In this document: positions 18,732-28,393 of the stretch, piece by piece
How positions within the stretch are numbered: position 1 is the stretch's first letter
Layout of the letters: every line of letters begins with the position of its first letter
NCBI RefSeq assembly: GCF_021404465.1
Contig: NZ_JABFTT010000002.1
Coordinates: forward strand, 310,001 to 374,000
Length of the DNA: 64,000 nucleotides
DNA from: Billgrantia zhangzhouensis
GTDB taxonomy: Bacteria > Pseudomonadota > Gammaproteobacteria > Pseudomonadales > Halomonadaceae
Reading direction: 5' to 3'
Position numbers and translations under genes: made by a program
The notes under the pieces: generated by a model
The model's input: only the letters and a program-made list of their open reading frames with translations
Database searches by the model: none
Told to the model about the DNA's origin: nothing

Positions 18732-19241
18732 ATGATCATTCTCGAGACCAGCTATGGCGACATCACCATCGCCCTGAACCATGACCAGGCGCCCAAGACC
18801 GCGGCCAATTTCGAGCAGTACGTGCGCGACGGCCACTACGACGGCACTCTCTTTCACCGCGTCATTCCCGGATTCATGATCCAGGGCGGCGGCTTCGACC
18901 AGGACTTCAACCAGAAGCCCACCCGCGACCCGATCGAGAACGAGGCCGACAACGGCCTGAAGAACCTGACCGGCACCCTGGCCATGGCCCGCACCCAGGA
19001 CCCGCACTCCGCCACCGCACAGTTCTTCATCAACGTGGCCGATAACGACTTCCTCAACCACAGCGGCAAATCCATCCAGGGCTGGGGCTACTGTGTCTTC
19101 GGTGAAGTGGTCGAAGGCATGGACGTGGTCGAACGCATCACCGCCGTGGACACCACTCGTCGAGGCATGCACGCCGACGTGCCCGCCGAAGATGTGATCA
19201 TTCAGCGCGCCTACGTCAAGGACGAAGCCAGCGACAGCTGA
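18732..19241 (+). CDS. ppiB: cytoplasmic peptidyl-prolyl cis-trans isomerase (cyclophilin B)
   Basis: A 169-residue single-domain cyclophilin without signal peptide. The active-site stretch [13 protein letters not shown] (about residues 37-49, with the catalytic Arg), the core region [18 protein letters not shown], and WGYCVFGEV are all present. It catalyses proline isomerisation during protein folding. The start has AAAGGAAAA upstream. It precedes lpxH on the same strand by 66 nt, as in many gammaproteobacteria where cysS, ppiB and lpxH are neighbours. Confidence 0.95.
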   Translation: MIILETSYGDITIALNHDQAPKTAANFEQYVRDGHYDGTLFHRVIPGFMIQGGGFDQDFNQKPTRDPIENEADNGLKNLTGTLAMARTQDPHSATAQFFINVADNDFLNHSGKSIQGWGYCVFGEVVEGMDVVERITAVDTTRRGMHADVPAEDVIIQRAYVKDEASDS

Positions 19242-19255
19242 TTCCCGCAGGCCTG

Positions 19256-19278
19256 CACGCCCGCATGGGGCGGGCGTG
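19256..19278 (+). terminator. GC-rich hairpin between ppiB and lpxH
   Basis: CACGCCCGC pairs perfectly with GCGGGCGTG across a 5-nt loop, 14 nt after the ppiB stop. There is no T-run, and the lpxH start is only 30 nt further. It may attenuate or stabilise the transcript rather than end it. Confidence 0.4.
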
Positions 19279-19307
19279 TAGCGGCTCGCTTCCCCAAGCC
19301 TAGAGAC

Positions 19308-20090
19308 ATGGCCATGACCACAACCCTGTTGATCTCCGACCTGCACCTGCACCCCGGCGCTCCTGAGGTCACCGAAGGCTTTCTCGACTGGCTCGACCGG
19401 CGCGCCCGCGGTGTCGATACGCTCTATATCCTGGGAGACTTCTTCGAGGCCTGGATCGGCGACGATCTGCTCGACCACGTCGATCAGGATCCCAGCGGCA
19501 ACGCCGCCCTTGCCCTGCGCGTGGCCACGGCACTTCGCCAATTGACCGACGACGGCACCGCGCTCTATTTGATGCATGGCAACCGCGACTTCCTGCTCGG
19601 CCACCGTTTCGCCGATGCCATCGGCGCCAAACTGGTCGCCGATCCTGCCGTCCTGCGCTTCGCCGACGAACCGGTCCTGCTCATGCACGGCGACAGCCTG
19701 TGCACTCGCGACGAAGCCTACATGGCCTTTCGCGAACAGGCACGCAATCCGGCCTGGCAAGAGCAGGTCCTGGCCATGCCGTTGGCCGACCGCATCCAGT
19801 TGGCTACGGCCCTGCGTCAGCAATCCGGCGAGGCGACCTCCAACAAGGCCGAGGACATCATGGATGTCACTCCCGAGGAGGTCGAACGCGTCATGCGCGA
19901 TCATGGCGTCACCACGCTGATCCACGGCCATACTCACCGCCCTGCGGTACACGAGATCGAGATCGACGAGCAGCCCGCCCGACGCATCGTGCTGGGCGAC
20001 TGGCAGCCCGGCAGGGGCTGGGAGGTCGAGATCGGCCCCGAAGGCGACCCAGTGTTGCGAGAGCTTGCACTCCAGCCAGGCCGCTCATGA
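19308..20090 (+). CDS. lpxH: UDP-2,3-diacylglucosamine diphosphatase
   Basis: A 260-residue calcineurin-like phosphoesterase that cleaves UDP-2,3-diacylglucosamine to lipid X in lipid A synthesis, at the inner face of the membrane. Metal-ligand motifs are in order: ISDLHLH (about residues 9-15), GDFFEAWIGDD (44-54), HGNRDFLLG (89-97), HGDSLC, and HGHTHRP near residue 206. A second in-frame ATG at 19314 could also serve as start. The 3' end overlaps the convergent COG0523 gene by six bases. Confidence 0.95.
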   Translation: MAMTTTLLISDLHLHPGAPEVTEGFLDWLDRRARGVDTLYILGDFFEAWIGDDLLDHVDQDPSGNAALALRVATALRQLTDDGTALYLMHGNRDFLLGHRFADAIGAKLVADPAVLRFADEPVLLMHGDSLCTRDEAYMAFREQARNPAWQEQVLAMPLADRIQLATALRQQSGEATSNKAEDIMDVTPEEVERVMRDHGVTTLIHGHTHRPAVHEIEIDEQPARRIVLGDWQPGRGWEVEIGPEGDPVLRELALQPGRS

Positions 20091-21140
20091 ACGCATGCCG
20101 TCCCTGTCCTGTAGGCGGCATGCCTGCAACGCGGACAAAGTCTCCTCGGCGGGCGGCATGAGTTCCAGCTCACCGATCAGCTCCAGCCGTGAATCCTTGC
20201 GCCAGGCACTTGCCGCAAGACTCGTACTCCCCTCACCGCGATTGTAGAGCCGCCATCCCGCGTCCGTGTGCCAGACCCCTTTTATACGCAGCCCGGCAGG
20301 CAGGCGATCCAGTACCTGGGTCAAACGATCGAGATCGAAGACATCCAGCGGATGCCAGCGCCAGCTCAAAGCCTGGTAGCCCAGGGATCGACCGCTCTCC
20401 TGCTGAGGCTGTCCGGGAGATGGCAAGGCTGCGACAAAGTCATCGAGCAACACCGCTGGCTTCGCTACATCGCGCAATGCAGCGTGTGGGGCGCTTTGTG
20501 GCGCGCCCCCGGCGTCTACCCGATGCCGGCCGCCATCCACCAACAGCGCGATCGGCAGCTCACCGAAAGGCGCTTCCCTCACCCACTTCTTGGGTGGCCA
20601 CAACGCTTCGGCATGACGCCGGGCAGCGCTCAACTGATCCGGCCCTACCCTGTCGGTCATGGTCAACGCCACCGCATCGGCCATAGCCAACTGGTCGTTG
20701 AAGGTTGCGTGCTCACGTGCACGGGGGTCGGCGAGCCGGGCCGGGTCGAGTAATACGATGACATCGCGTATCTCGAGGACCCCGGCAAAGGCCTCGCCCT
20801 GAAGCACATCGAGCAAGCCGGCCGGATGACCAAGCCCCGAAGGTTCAATGATGAGACGGTCGGGACGGTGGCGATGCAGCAGATTGACCAGGGTTGCCTG
20901 TAGCACGAAGGAGAGCTGGCAGCACAGACACCCGCCGGGCAGTCCCTTCACGATCACATCGTCACGCACCTCGAACATGGTCTGGTCGATGCCGACCTGA
21001 CCAAACTCGTTGATCAAGACCGCCCACCGTTCCTTCTCCGGCTTCTGCTCGATCAAGCGTCGGATCAGTGTGGTCTTGCCGCTGCCAAGGAAGCCGGTAA
21101 ACAAGTGAACGGGTATCGTCGAGAGAGGTGCCGCCCGCAT
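20085..21140 (-). CDS. COG0523/CobW-family metallochaperone GTPase, YeiR-like
   Basis: A 351-residue SIMIBI-class GTPase. Walker A GFLGSGKTT starts at residue 16, and the metal-binding motif GGCLCC is at 69-74. VLINEFGQVGID and LIIEPSGLGHP are close to E. coli YeiR as I remember it. A CobW C-terminal domain ends the protein. The usual guanine-specificity motif N-K-x-D is replaced by T-M-T-D at 160-163, an unusual loss. Family members deliver zinc or other metals to client proteins. A strong Zur-like palindrome 24 nt upstream suggests induction by zinc limitation. It is monocistronic and converges on lpxH. Confidence 0.88.
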   Translation of the reverse strand: MRAAPLSTIPVHLFTGFLGSGKTTLIRRLIEQKPEKERWAVLINEFGQVGIDQTMFEVRDDVIVKGLPGGCLCCQLSFVLQATLVNLLHRHRPDRLIIEPSGLGHPAGLLDVLQGEAFAGVLEIRDVIVLLDPARLADPRAREHATFNDQLAMADAVALTMTDRVGPDQLSAARRHAEALWPPKKWVREAPFGELPIALLVDGGRHRVDAGGAPQSAPHAALRDVAKPAVLLDDFVAALPSPGQPQQESGRSLGYQALSWRWHPLDVFDLDRLTQVLDRLPAGLRIKGVWHTDAGWRLYNRGEGSTSLAASAWRKDSRLELIGELELMPPAEETLSALQACRLQDRDGMRS

Positions 21141-21163
21141 GATGCGCCCTGCCTATGAAATTC

Positions 21164-21176
21164 GTTATAACATAAC
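21164..21176. promoter_or_regulatory. Zur-box-like palindrome
   Basis: GTTAT-AAC-ATAAC matches both arms of the gammaproteobacterial Zur consensus core (GTTATnnnATAAC), within GAAATTCGTTATAACATAAC. It lies just upstream of the COG0523 gene, where a bound repressor would block the promoter. Zinc-repressed COG0523 genes are well known in bacteria. Confidence 0.65.
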
Positions 21177-21254
21177 ATATCTAGATACACCGTTTTAGCC
21201 CTGATTGGCGACTCGCCCGAAGAGGACAGGAAGATAACGGTATAAAATCGAACC

Positions 21255-21282
21255 AAAGAAAAAGGGGGCACTCGCCCCCTTC
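21255..21282 (-). terminator. Rho-independent terminator of ppiD
   Basis: On the minus strand AGGGGGC-GAGT-GCCCCCT is followed by a T-rich run (TTTTCTTTGG). It begins about 20 nt after the ppiD stop. This is a classical intrinsic terminator. Confidence 0.88.
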
Positions 21283-21299
21283 TCTTGCTGCAAGCGCTT

Positions 21300-23117
21300 T
21301 CAACGCTGAGTGATGTCGGCTGTCTCACGCAGGTGGGTGCTCAGCCCCTGGATGGCGGCTTGAGCACGCAGTTGCTCCGCCATGCGTGCCACGAAGGCTT
21401 CGGCTTGTTCATCCACTTCCCCGATCTCGACATCATCGAGCGCTATCAGCACGACACGGCCGCCATCGCTGGCGTGACCGTAAACGGCAGTGTCGTCTGC
21501 GGGCTGCGGCAAACGGAAGGCTGCCTGCAGCACTGTGCGCGGCACGTTGCCCTGCTGGCGGGTCGCTCGCTCCACCTGCTGCCACTCGAACTCGAGGTCC
21601 TCACCACTACGCAGGCGTTCGAGACGCTCACGAGCAACCTCCAGCAGCGCCTCTCGCTGCTTGCGCTGTTCGACTGAAGCCGCCACACGCTCACGCACCT
21701 CCTCGAGCGGCAACACCGTCGCCTCGCGGTGCTCCGCCACGCGTAACACCATGCGGCGATCCTCGTCGAGTTCGATGACCTCGCTATTGAACCCTTCGAC
21801 AAGTACGTCCTCGCTGAAGGCCTCGTTCATGATACCGGGCTCGGATAACACACCCTCGTCCCCTTCACGTGAAACCCACTCGCTCTCGCGCAGCTCCAGG
21901 TCCAGACTATCGGCCACGCTAGCCAGATCGTCGGCGGCAAAGCTCTCATCGATAAGCGCCTGGACACGACGGTTGAACGCGTCGTTTACCTGGCCTAGCG
22001 CAAGCTCCCTTGCAAGGTCGTCGCGCATCGCTTCCAGTGGCGCCTGATCCAGCTCCGTGACCTTGACCAGGTGCAAGCCGTTACTGGTTTCGACGATACC
22101 TGACACCTGCCCCGGAGAGAGCGCGAAAGCAGCGTCATCAAAGGCATCGCCAAAGAAACCGCGGCTGATCACTCCCAGGTCGCCGCCCTGTTCGGCTGTC
22201 GAGGGATCATCGGAGAACTCGAGCGCGAGGTCTTCGAAGGACTCGCCGGCGGCCAGTCGTTCGCGCACCTCTTCCAACTGCGCCACGGCTTCGTCGCGAC
22301 TACGCTCGCCCTCGAACGTGGCCATGATGTGCGACACGCGACGATCTGCATCCCGCCCGCGCTCTTCCCATGCCTGGCGAATGGCTTCATCGCTGACCTC
22401 GACCCGTTCGGCCATTTCCTGGCGGTCGACGATGACATACTCCAGACGCACCTGCTCAGGACGCTGGTAATTCCCACGATGCTCTTGGTAATAGGATTCC
22501 AGGTCCGCCTCGCTGGCCTGCACAGGCTCGGCGAGCTCCTCGGGACTCAGGACGTGATAGCGGAAGCTGCGCACTTGGCGCTGCAGCGCGGCCAGGCTCT
22601 CACGCTCGTTATCAAGGACGAAGTCACTGACCGCGAGCCCCTGCTGCAGTTGCTGGCGCTTGAGATCGACGCGCAGCGCAGCCCGGAACGAGTTGGGCGT
22701 GAAGCCGGCGCTGGCCAGGCGGTTGCGGAACAGGTCGGTATCGAAGTGTCCGTTCTGGTCCTGGAACTCGGGCAGCGTCACGATCACCTGATCGAGCTGC
22801 TCGTCGGAGAGGTAGAGTCCACCATCCTCGGCGAAAGCCAGCAGCAGGCGCTCGCCGATCATTTCGTCGAGCACCTGGCCGCGCAGAGCCCTTTCCTGCT
22901 CGGGCGGCACCTGACCGGAACGGATCGCACGCTGCACTTCCATTTCCAGTTCCTGGCGGGTGATGCTCTGCCCGTTGACCTTGGCGACTTCATCGCCTCC
23001 CCCACCGAACAGCCCCACCAGGGACTCGACGCCGAACAGCGCCATGGTAACCACCACGGCACCCACGATGATCTTGGCACCCCAGCTTCTGGAGCGATCA
23101 CGAATACTTTGCAGCAT
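21300..23117 (-). CDS. ppiD: membrane-anchored periplasmic chaperone/peptidyl-prolyl isomerase PpiD
   Basis: A 605-residue SurA-like foldase. A single N-terminal membrane anchor lies at about residues 14-34 (AKIIVGAVVVTMALFGVESL), with the rest in the periplasm. A SurA_N-type region (GQSITRQELEMEVQRAI, MIGERLL) follows, then a parvulin domain at about 250-355 (VSHIMATFEGERS, LAAGESFEDLALEFSDD, GLHLVKV). It works at the Sec translocon on newly exported proteins. It lies downstream of hupB with a terminator between, the standard lon-hupB-ppiD order. The length is close to the family norm (about 620). Confidence 0.92.
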   Translation of the reverse strand: MLQSIRDRSRSWGAKIIVGAVVVTMALFGVESLVGLFGGGGDEVAKVNGQSITRQELEMEVQRAIRSGQVPPEQERALRGQVLDEMIGERLLLAFAEDGGLYLSDEQLDQVIVTLPEFQDQNGHFDTDLFRNRLASAGFTPNSFRAALRVDLKRQQLQQGLAVSDFVLDNERESLAALQRQVRSFRYHVLSPEELAEPVQASEADLESYYQEHRGNYQRPEQVRLEYVIVDRQEMAERVEVSDEAIRQAWEERGRDADRRVSHIMATFEGERSRDEAVAQLEEVRERLAAGESFEDLALEFSDDPSTAEQGGDLGVISRGFFGDAFDDAAFALSPGQVSGIVETSNGLHLVKVTELDQAPLEAMRDDLARELALGQVNDAFNRRVQALIDESFAADDLASVADSLDLELRESEWVSREGDEGVLSEPGIMNEAFSEDVLVEGFNSEVIELDEDRRMVLRVAEHREATVLPLEEVRERVAASVEQRKQREALLEVARERLERLRSGEDLEFEWQQVERATRQQGNVPRTVLQAAFRLPQPADDTAVYGHASDGGRVVLIALDDVEIGEVDEQAEAFVARMAEQLRAQAAIQGLSTHLRETADITQR

Positions 23118-23233
23118 GCAGGCCTCGGTTGCTGGTTGTTGGCTGGCTGTGGCGCCACATTATACGTTGGCGGGTCGCCGTGGGCCATCTTGACCGCCCC
23201 CGACGACTGGTTCATGGCAAGGCACGGAGCCGC

Positions 23234-23264
23234 TAAAAAAAGCGCACCGCCGAAGCGGTGCGCC
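23234..23264 (-). terminator. Rho-independent terminator of hupB
   Basis: On the minus strand a perfect 9-bp stem GCGCACCGC-TTCG-GCGGTGCGC with the stable TTCG-type loop is followed by seven T residues. It sits about 65 nt after the hupB stop and before ppiD. Confidence 0.92.
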
Positions 23265-23329
23265 TGATCGTTTGCTGCCGATGCGGGCCTGTCCCTAGCT
23301 GGGACTATCGGCACAAATAATCCGTTGAC

Positions 23330-23602
23330 TCAATTCACAGAGTCTTTCAGGGCCTTGCCGGCCTTGAAGGTCGGCACCTTGGCTGCGCTGATCTGGATCG
23401 GCTGGCCTGTCTGCGGGTTGCGGCCGGTGCGGGCGGCACGCTCCTTCACCGAGAAAGTACCAAATCCGACAAGAGATACACTGTCGCCTTTCTTGAGGCT
23501 TTCGGTGACGGTGTCGACCATGGCATCCAGTGCGCGAGACGCAGCGGCCTTGGGAATGTCGGCAGACGCGGCGATAGCTTCGATCAGCTCGGATTTGTTC
23601 AC
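23330..23602 (-). CDS. hupB: nucleoid-associated protein HU (beta type)
   Basis: A 90-residue histone-like protein, the exact usual length. Hallmarks are [21 protein letters not shown] and the DNA-binding arm region [19 protein letters not shown] followed by TGQPIQI. The start is GTG with AAGGGGTG upstream. HU dimers bend and compact DNA and affect replication, repair and transcription. It has its own sigma-70 promoter and its own terminator, between lon and ppiD. Confidence 0.97.
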   Translation of the reverse strand: MNKSELIEAIAASADIPKAAASRALDAMVDTVTESLKKGDSVSLVGFGTFSVKERAARTGRNPQTGQPIQISAAKVPTFKAGKALKDSVN

Positions 23603-23684
23603 ACTTCACCCCTTGACTGTTTCAGAAAATGGCTCTAATCGGCGTGCCTTTCGCCTGGCAACACGATCACAGCATGGCTGGCAG

Positions 23685-23714
23685 TTTATAGCAATGCTGT
23701 AAAAGAGGTGTCAA
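23685..23714 (-). promoter_or_regulatory. sigma-70 promoter of hupB
   Basis: On the minus strand a perfect TTGACA is followed after 18 nt by TATAAA, about 85 nt upstream of the GTG start. Nothing else in the 177-nt gap looks like a competing promoter. Confidence 0.7.
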
Positions 23715-23735
23715 GCAACTGCGGCGCCAAACCGC

Positions 23736-23766
23736 GTCATGCCGGGAATTCCGACCCCGACATGAC
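23736..23766 (-). terminator. hairpin after lon
   Basis: GTCATG pairs with CATGAC and, after one mismatch, CGGG with CCCG, starting 14 nt downstream of the lon stop. There is no T-run, so it is a possible weak terminator. Confidence 0.4.
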
Positions 23767-23779
23767 ACAGCAATTATCG

Positions 23780-26185
23780 TTAATGTGTACTGATCATGCT
23801 GGAAGAAGAAGCGGAATCTTCCGTTCGTGATTCTTCTCCACCATTGCCGGCCCTTTCTGCCAGGGCCGCCTCCAGTACCTCGTCGATCCAACGGACGGGC
23901 CGGACATCCAGCGCGTCCTTGATATTATCCGGCACCTCCTTGAGGTCCCGGCGGTTCTCTTCCGGAATGAGCACAATCTTTATACCACCGCGCCGTGCTG
24001 CCAGCAATTTCTCCTTTAGCCCCCCGATCGGCATCACCTCGCCCCGCAGATTCACTTCACCGGTCATGGCCAGGTCACAGCGTACCGGACGGCCGGTATA
24101 CGCGGACACCATGGCCGTGACCATGGCAATACCGGCGCTGGGGCCATCCTTGGGCGTGGCGCCTTCCGGCACGTGGATATGCAGGTCTTCCTTCTCGAAG
24201 CGCTCCGGATCGATACCCAGCGTACTGGCACGCGCCCGCACCACGGTGTGGGCAGCACTGACGGACTCCTTCATCACGTCGCCCAGCGAGCCGGTCTTGT
24301 TGATCCGCCCCTTGCCCGGCGTGACCACCGATTCGATATTGAGCAGCTCGCCTCCCACCGAGGTCCAGGCCAGGCCGGTCACGCGCCCCACCTGATCCTC
24401 CTTGTCGGCCAGGCCATAGCTGTAACGTCGTACGCCGGCATAGGTCTCGATATCGGCCGCCGTCAGCATCACCGGCGCCTGGGCGCCCTTGCCCTCGTGC
24501 TCGAGCCGCTCGCGCAGGACCTTGCGACACACCTTGGCGATCTGCCGCTCCAACTCACGCACCCCCGCCTCACGGGTGTAGTAGCGGATCAGCTCCAGCA
24601 GCGACTCGTCGGAGAAGCTCAGTTCCTCGTCCTTGAAACCGTTGGAGTTCAACTGCTTGGGCACCAGGTAACGGCGCGCGATGGCCTGCTTCTCGTCCTC
24701 GGTATACCCCGGCAGACGAATGACCTCCATGCGATCCAGCAACGGGCCGGGAATGTTCATCGAATTGGCGGTACAGATGAACATCACCTCGGAGAGATCG
24801 TAATCCAGCTCCAGATAGTGATCGCTGAACTTGTCGTTTTGCTCCGGATCAAGCACTTCGAGCAGCGCCGAGGCGGGATCGCCACGGTGATCCATGCCGA
24901 TCTTGTCGACTTCGTCGAGCAGGAACAACGGATTCTTGACCTCGGCCTTGCTCATGCGCTGAATCAGCTTGCCCGGCAGCGAACCGATGTAGGTGCGGCG
25001 ATGACCGCGGATCTCGGATTCGTCGCGCACGCCACCCAAGGCCAGGCGCACGTACTTGCGGTTGGTGGCCCGAGCGATCGACTGGCCGAGCGAGGTCTTG
25101 CCCACCCCCGGCGGTCCCACCAGGCACAGCACCGGCCCCTTGAGCTTCTTGACCCGCTTCTGCACCGCCAGGTATTCGAGGATGCGCTCCTTGACTTCAT
25201 CGAGACCGTAGTGGTCCTCGTCCAGTACCTTATGGGCGTGTATCAGGTCATGCTTGACCCGGGTACGCTTCTTCCACGGCACCGACACCAGCCAGTCCAG
25301 ATAGGAGCGCACCACCGTAGCCTCGGCAGAGCTCGGCGACATCATCTTCAGTTTGCCGAGCTCCTGCACGGCTTTGTCGCGCGCTTCCTTGGGCATGCCC
25401 GATTCTTCGATCGCACGCTCGTACTTCTCGGCCTCGTTGGGCACGTTCTCGAGCTCGCCCATCTCCTTCTGGATGGCCTTCATCTGCTCGTTGAGATAGT
25501 ACTCACGCTGGGACTTCTCCATCTGGTCCTTCACGCGGGATCGAATGCGCTTCTCCACTTGGAGCAGATCGATCTCGGATTCGATCAGCGCCATGAGATG
25601 CTCGATGCGCTCACGCACACGATCCATTTCCAGTAGTTGCTGCTTGTCCTGGATCTTGAGCGAGAGATGAGCACAGATCGTGTCGACGAGACGACTCGGG
25701 TCTTCGATGCCCGAAAGCGAGTTGAGTACCTCGTTGGGGACTTTCTTGGAGAGCTTGACGTACTGCTCGAACTGATTGAGCAGCACCCGCACCAGCGCTT
25801 CCTGCTCACGCTCGCTCAGGGGTTCGCTGTCGCGCAGTACCGCCTCGGCCACGCTGTGGCCCTGATCGGTATGGTGAACTTCACGCAAGTCCGCCCGCGA
25901 CACGCCCTCGATCAGCACCTTGACGGTGCCATCGGGCAGCTTGAGCAGTTGCATGATTTCAGCAACGGTACCGATGGTGAAAAGATCGTCGGTTCCCGGG
26001 TCATCCTGCCCAGCCTCGCGCTGGGCAACCAGCAGCACGCGTTTGTCGGCCGCCATGGCCGCATCGAGGGCCTGGATCGACTTCTCGCGGCCGACGAACA
26101 GCGGGATCACCATCTGCGGATAGACGACTACGTCCCGCAGTGGCAGTAGGGGCAGACTCAGGGTCTGAACGGCGTTCTGCTGCAT
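23780..26185 (-). CDS. lon: ATP-dependent protease Lon (LonA)
   Basis: An 801-residue cytoplasmic AAA+ serine protease. The N-terminal substrate-binding domain begins [21 protein letters not shown] coiled-coil follows ([19 protein letters not shown]). The ATPase domain has Walker [12 protein letters not shown] and Walker [10 protein letters not shown]. The protease domain has the catalytic Ser683 in PKDGPSAG and Lys726 in GGLKEK, matching the Ser-Lys dyad of E. coli Lon. It degrades damaged and regulatory proteins. A heat-shock-type promoter lies just upstream, separate from clpPX. Confidence 0.97.
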   Translation of the reverse strand: MQQNAVQTLSLPLLPLRDVVVYPQMVIPLFVGREKSIQALDAAMAADKRVLLVAQREAGQDDPGTDDLFTIGTVAEIMQLLKLPDGTVKVLIEGVSRADLREVHHTDQGHSVAEAVLRDSEPLSEREQEALVRVLLNQFEQYVKLSKKVPNEVLNSLSGIEDPSRLVDTICAHLSLKIQDKQQLLEMDRVRERIEHLMALIESEIDLLQVEKRIRSRVKDQMEKSQREYYLNEQMKAIQKEMGELENVPNEAEKYERAIEESGMPKEARDKAVQELGKLKMMSPSSAEATVVRSYLDWLVSVPWKKRTRVKHDLIHAHKVLDEDHYGLDEVKERILEYLAVQKRVKKLKGPVLCLVGPPGVGKTSLGQSIARATNRKYVRLALGGVRDESEIRGHRRTYIGSLPGKLIQRMSKAEVKNPLFLLDEVDKIGMDHRGDPASALLEVLDPEQNDKFSDHYLELDYDLSEVMFICTANSMNIPGPLLDRMEVIRLPGYTEDEKQAIARRYLVPKQLNSNGFKDEELSFSDESLLELIRYYTREAGVRELERQIAKVCRKVLRERLEHEGKGAQAPVMLTAADIETYAGVRRYSYGLADKEDQVGRVTGLAWTSVGGELLNIESVVTPGKGRINKTGSLGDVMKESVSAAHTVVRARASTLGIDPERFEKEDLHIHVPEGATPKDGPSAGIAMVTAMVSAYTGRPVRCDLAMTGEVNLRGEVMPIGGLKEKLLAARRGGIKIVLIPEENRRDLKEVPDNIKDALDVRPVRWIDEVLEAALAERAGNGGEESRTEDSASSSSMISTH

Positions 26186-26226
26186 CGCAGACGTTCCTCA
26201 AACAGAAATCGGTGGATACAGGGGGG

Positions 26227-26256
26227 ATTGGGGCACGGCACCCCCATTGCAAGGGG
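26227..26256 (-). promoter_or_regulatory. sigma-32 (RpoH) type promoter of lon
   Basis: On the minus strand CCCCTTGCAA is followed after 13 nt by CCCCAAT, a good match to the heat-shock consensus CCCTTGAA...CCCCATnT, ending 42 nt before the lon ATG. lon is a classical member of the RpoH regulon. Confidence 0.6.
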
Positions 26257-26267
26257 CTGGCGAACAT

Positions 26268-26297
26268 GGAAAGGGGCCGCCCGAGCGACCCCTTTCC
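26268..26297 (-). terminator. terminator-like hairpin after clpX
   Basis: GGAAAGGGG pairs perfectly with CCCCTTTCC around a 12-nt GC-rich centre, 33 nt after the clpX stop. The T-run is missing. It separates clpX from the lon promoter. Confidence 0.5.
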
Positions 26298-26329
26298 GTC
26301 ATGGGCTGGCAGCGGCTCGCCGCCCAGCT

Positions 26330-27607
26330 TCAGCCGTCAGTACCGTCGACCCGCTGGTCCTGCTGCGAATAGATCAGCAAGGGGTCGCTCTCGCCGGCGA
26401 TGACCGATGCATCGATGACCACCTTCGAGACTCCCTCCATCGAGGGTATTTCGTACATGGTATCGAGCAGTACCGACTCAAGGATGGAGCGCAGCCCACG
26501 GGCGCCGGTCTTGCGCGCCATCGCCTTGGCCGCCACGGCACGCAGGGCGTCCTCGCGGAACTCCAGCTCGACGCCCTCCATGTCGAACAGGCGGGCGTAC
26601 TGCTTGACCAGAGAGTTCTTGGGTTCGGTAAGAATCTGGATCAATGCATCTTCATTGAGCTCAGTCAGGGTAGCGATGACCGGCAGGCGGCCAACGAACT
26701 CCGGAATCAGGCCGAACTTGACCAGATCCTCCGGCTCGACGTCGGCAAGCAAATCACCCACCCCCTTGGTCTCGTCCTTGCTCTTCACCTCGGCACTGAA
26801 GCCGATACCGCCCTTCTCGGCACGATCGCGAATCACCTTGTCCAGCCCGGCAAAGGCGCCGCCAACGATGAACAGGATGTTGCCGGTATCGACCTGCAGG
26901 AACTCCTGCTGCGGATGCTTGCGGCCACCCTGTGGTGGCACGGACGCTGTGGTGCCTTCGATCAGCTTGAGCAGGGCCTGCTGCACACCCTCGCCCGACA
27001 CATCGCGGGTGATCGAGGGGTTATCCGACTTGCGCGAGATCTTGTCGATTTCGTCGATGTAAACAATGCCACGCTGGGCCTTCTCCACATCGTAATCGCA
27101 CTTTTGCAGCAACTTCTGGATGATGTTCTCGACGTCCTCGCCTACGTAACCCGCTTCGGTCAACGTAGTCGCATCGGCGATGGTGAAGGGCACGTTGAGC
27201 AGGCGCGCCATGGTCTCGGCCAACAGCGTCTTGCCACTGCCGGTAGGCCCGATCAGTAGAATATTGGATTTGCCAAGCTCCACGTCGTCGCCCTTGACGC
27301 CAGCGCGCAGACGCTTGTAGTGATTGTAGACCGCCACGGAAAGCACCGTCTTGGCGCGGTCCTGACCGATCACATACTCATCCAGGGTGCGACGAATCTC
27401 GCGGGGAACGGGAAGACGCTCCTCATCGCTCTCGGCATCGGCATCGAGAACTTCCTCGCGAATGATGTCGTTGCAGAGATCGACACACTCGTCGCAGATA
27501 TAAACGGACGGGCCTGCAATCAGCTTGCGTACTTCGTTCTGATTCTTGCCGCAGAACGAGCAGTAAAGCAGCTTGCCGCCTTCGTCCTTGCCTTTGCCGT
27601 CGGCCAT
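26330..27607 (-). CDS. clpX: ATP-dependent Clp protease ATP-binding subunit ClpX
   Basis: A 425-residue AAA+ unfoldase. The N-terminal zinc domain has Cys16, Cys19, Cys38 and Cys41. The AAA+ module carries Walker A GPTGSGKT and Walker [11 protein letters not shown]. An IGF-type loop (GGIGFSAEV) that docks into ClpP is visible near residue 265. It unfolds ssrA-tagged and other substrates for ClpP. The ATG at 27607 gives the conserved [20 protein letters not shown] beginning. The gene lies 77 nt after clpP in the tig-clpP-clpX cluster. Confidence 0.97.
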   Translation of the reverse strand: MADGKGKDEGGKLLYCSFCGKNQNEVRKLIAGPSVYICDECVDLCNDIIREEVLDADAESDEERLPVPREIRRTLDEYVIGQDRAKTVLSVAVYNHYKRLRAGVKGDDVELGKSNILLIGPTGSGKTLLAETMARLLNVPFTIADATTLTEAGYVGEDVENIIQKLLQKCDYDVEKAQRGIVYIDEIDKISRKSDNPSITRDVSGEGVQQALLKLIEGTTASVPPQGGRKHPQQEFLQVDTGNILFIVGGAFAGLDKVIRDRAEKGGIGFSAEVKSKDETKGVGDLLADVEPEDLVKFGLIPEFVGRLPVIATLTELNEDALIQILTEPKNSLVKQYARLFDMEGVELEFREDALRAVAAKAMARKTGARGLRSILESVLLDTMYEIPSMEGVSKVVIDASVIAGESDPLLIYSQQDQRVDGTDG

Positions 27608-27684
27608 TCGCGTACCTCTGTCACTTCGGCGGCCAGATCGGCCGCCGGTAATCACGTAGTTGAAGCGTGCTTGATTTCACGCTA

Positions 27685-28305
27685 TCAGGATGTGGGCCGC
27701 TTATCCAGTACGGCGTCGATCAGACCGTATTCCACCGCCTGAGTGCCGCTCATGAAATTGTCGCGGTCGGTATCTCGAGCGATGGTATCGATATCCTGCC
27801 CGGTGTGGTGGGCCAGGATATGGTTCAGCTTGTCCCGAATCCCCAGGATCTCGCGGGTATGAATCTCGATGTCCGAAGCCTGCCCCTGGTAGCCCCCCAG
27901 CGGCTGGTGGATCATCATGCGCGAATGCGGCAAGCAATAGCGCTTGCCCGCCGTGCCGCCGGCCAGCAGCAAGGCGCCCATGCTGGCAGCCTGGCCGATG
28001 CACACGGTGGACACGTCAGGCTTGATGAACTGCATGGTGTCGTACATCGCCATACCGGCCGTCACTGAACCACCAGGCGAATTGATATAAAGGTGTATGT
28101 CCTTGTCCGGGTTCTCGGATTCAAGGAAGAGCAGCTGCGCCACGATCAGGTTGGCCATATGATCTTCCACCGGACCCACCAGAAAGATCACACGCTCCTT
28201 CAGCAGCCTGGAGTAGATATCGTAGGCCCGCTCGCCACGCGCGCTCTGCTCTACGACCATTGGCACCAAGCCGCCGGCGTTTCGGGTCTCGAACTCGTTG
28301 CTCAT
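27685..28305 (-). CDS. clpP: ATP-dependent Clp protease proteolytic subunit ClpP
   Basis: A 206-residue serine protease with the triad Ser108 (GQAASMG), His133 (MIHQPLGG) and Asp182 (TDRDNF), which match E. coli ClpP residues 111, 136 and 185 in the precursor. A short propeptide is expected before about residue 13. It forms tetradecamers capped by ClpX (next gene) or ClpA. The ATG at 28305 gives the family's MSNEFETRN-type N-terminus; longer in-frame extensions overlap tig and look non-coding. Confidence 0.97.
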   Translation of the reverse strand: MSNEFETRNAGGLVPMVVEQSARGERAYDIYSRLLKERVIFLVGPVEDHMANLIVAQLLFLESENPDKDIHLYINSPGGSVTAGMAMYDTMQFIKPDVSTVCIGQAASMGALLLAGGTAGKRYCLPHSRMMIHQPLGGYQGQASDIEIHTREILGIRDKLNHILAHHTGQDIDTIARDTDRDNFMSGTQAVEYGLIDAVLDKRPTS

Positions 28306-28347
28306 CAGTGTGATGTCCTTGCATCCGATGAATGAAAGCGGCATCTC

Positions 28348-28374
28348 CGCCGGCCACCAGCGAGGTGACCGGCG
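28348..28374 (-). terminator. hairpin between tig and clpP
   Basis: A stem of about 10 bp with one mismatch (CGCCGG-CACC against GGTG-CCGGCG around a 5-nt loop) begins 20 nt after the tig stop, without a T-run. It is a possible attenuator separating tig from clpPX. Confidence 0.4.
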
Positions 28375-28393
28375 AAAACCCTCAGGTCGCCAA

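Noticed and set aside
18540-19952. 470-codon minus-strand open frame opposite ppiB and lpxH
   Set aside because: Both sense genes are certain family members with ribosome sites and motifs. The antisense product shows none.
24173-25636. Long plus-strand open frame (487 codons) opposite lon
   Set aside because: It lies wholly antisense to the well-conserved lon gene. High third-position GC leaves few stops on the opposite strand, and the translation has no recognisable domain.
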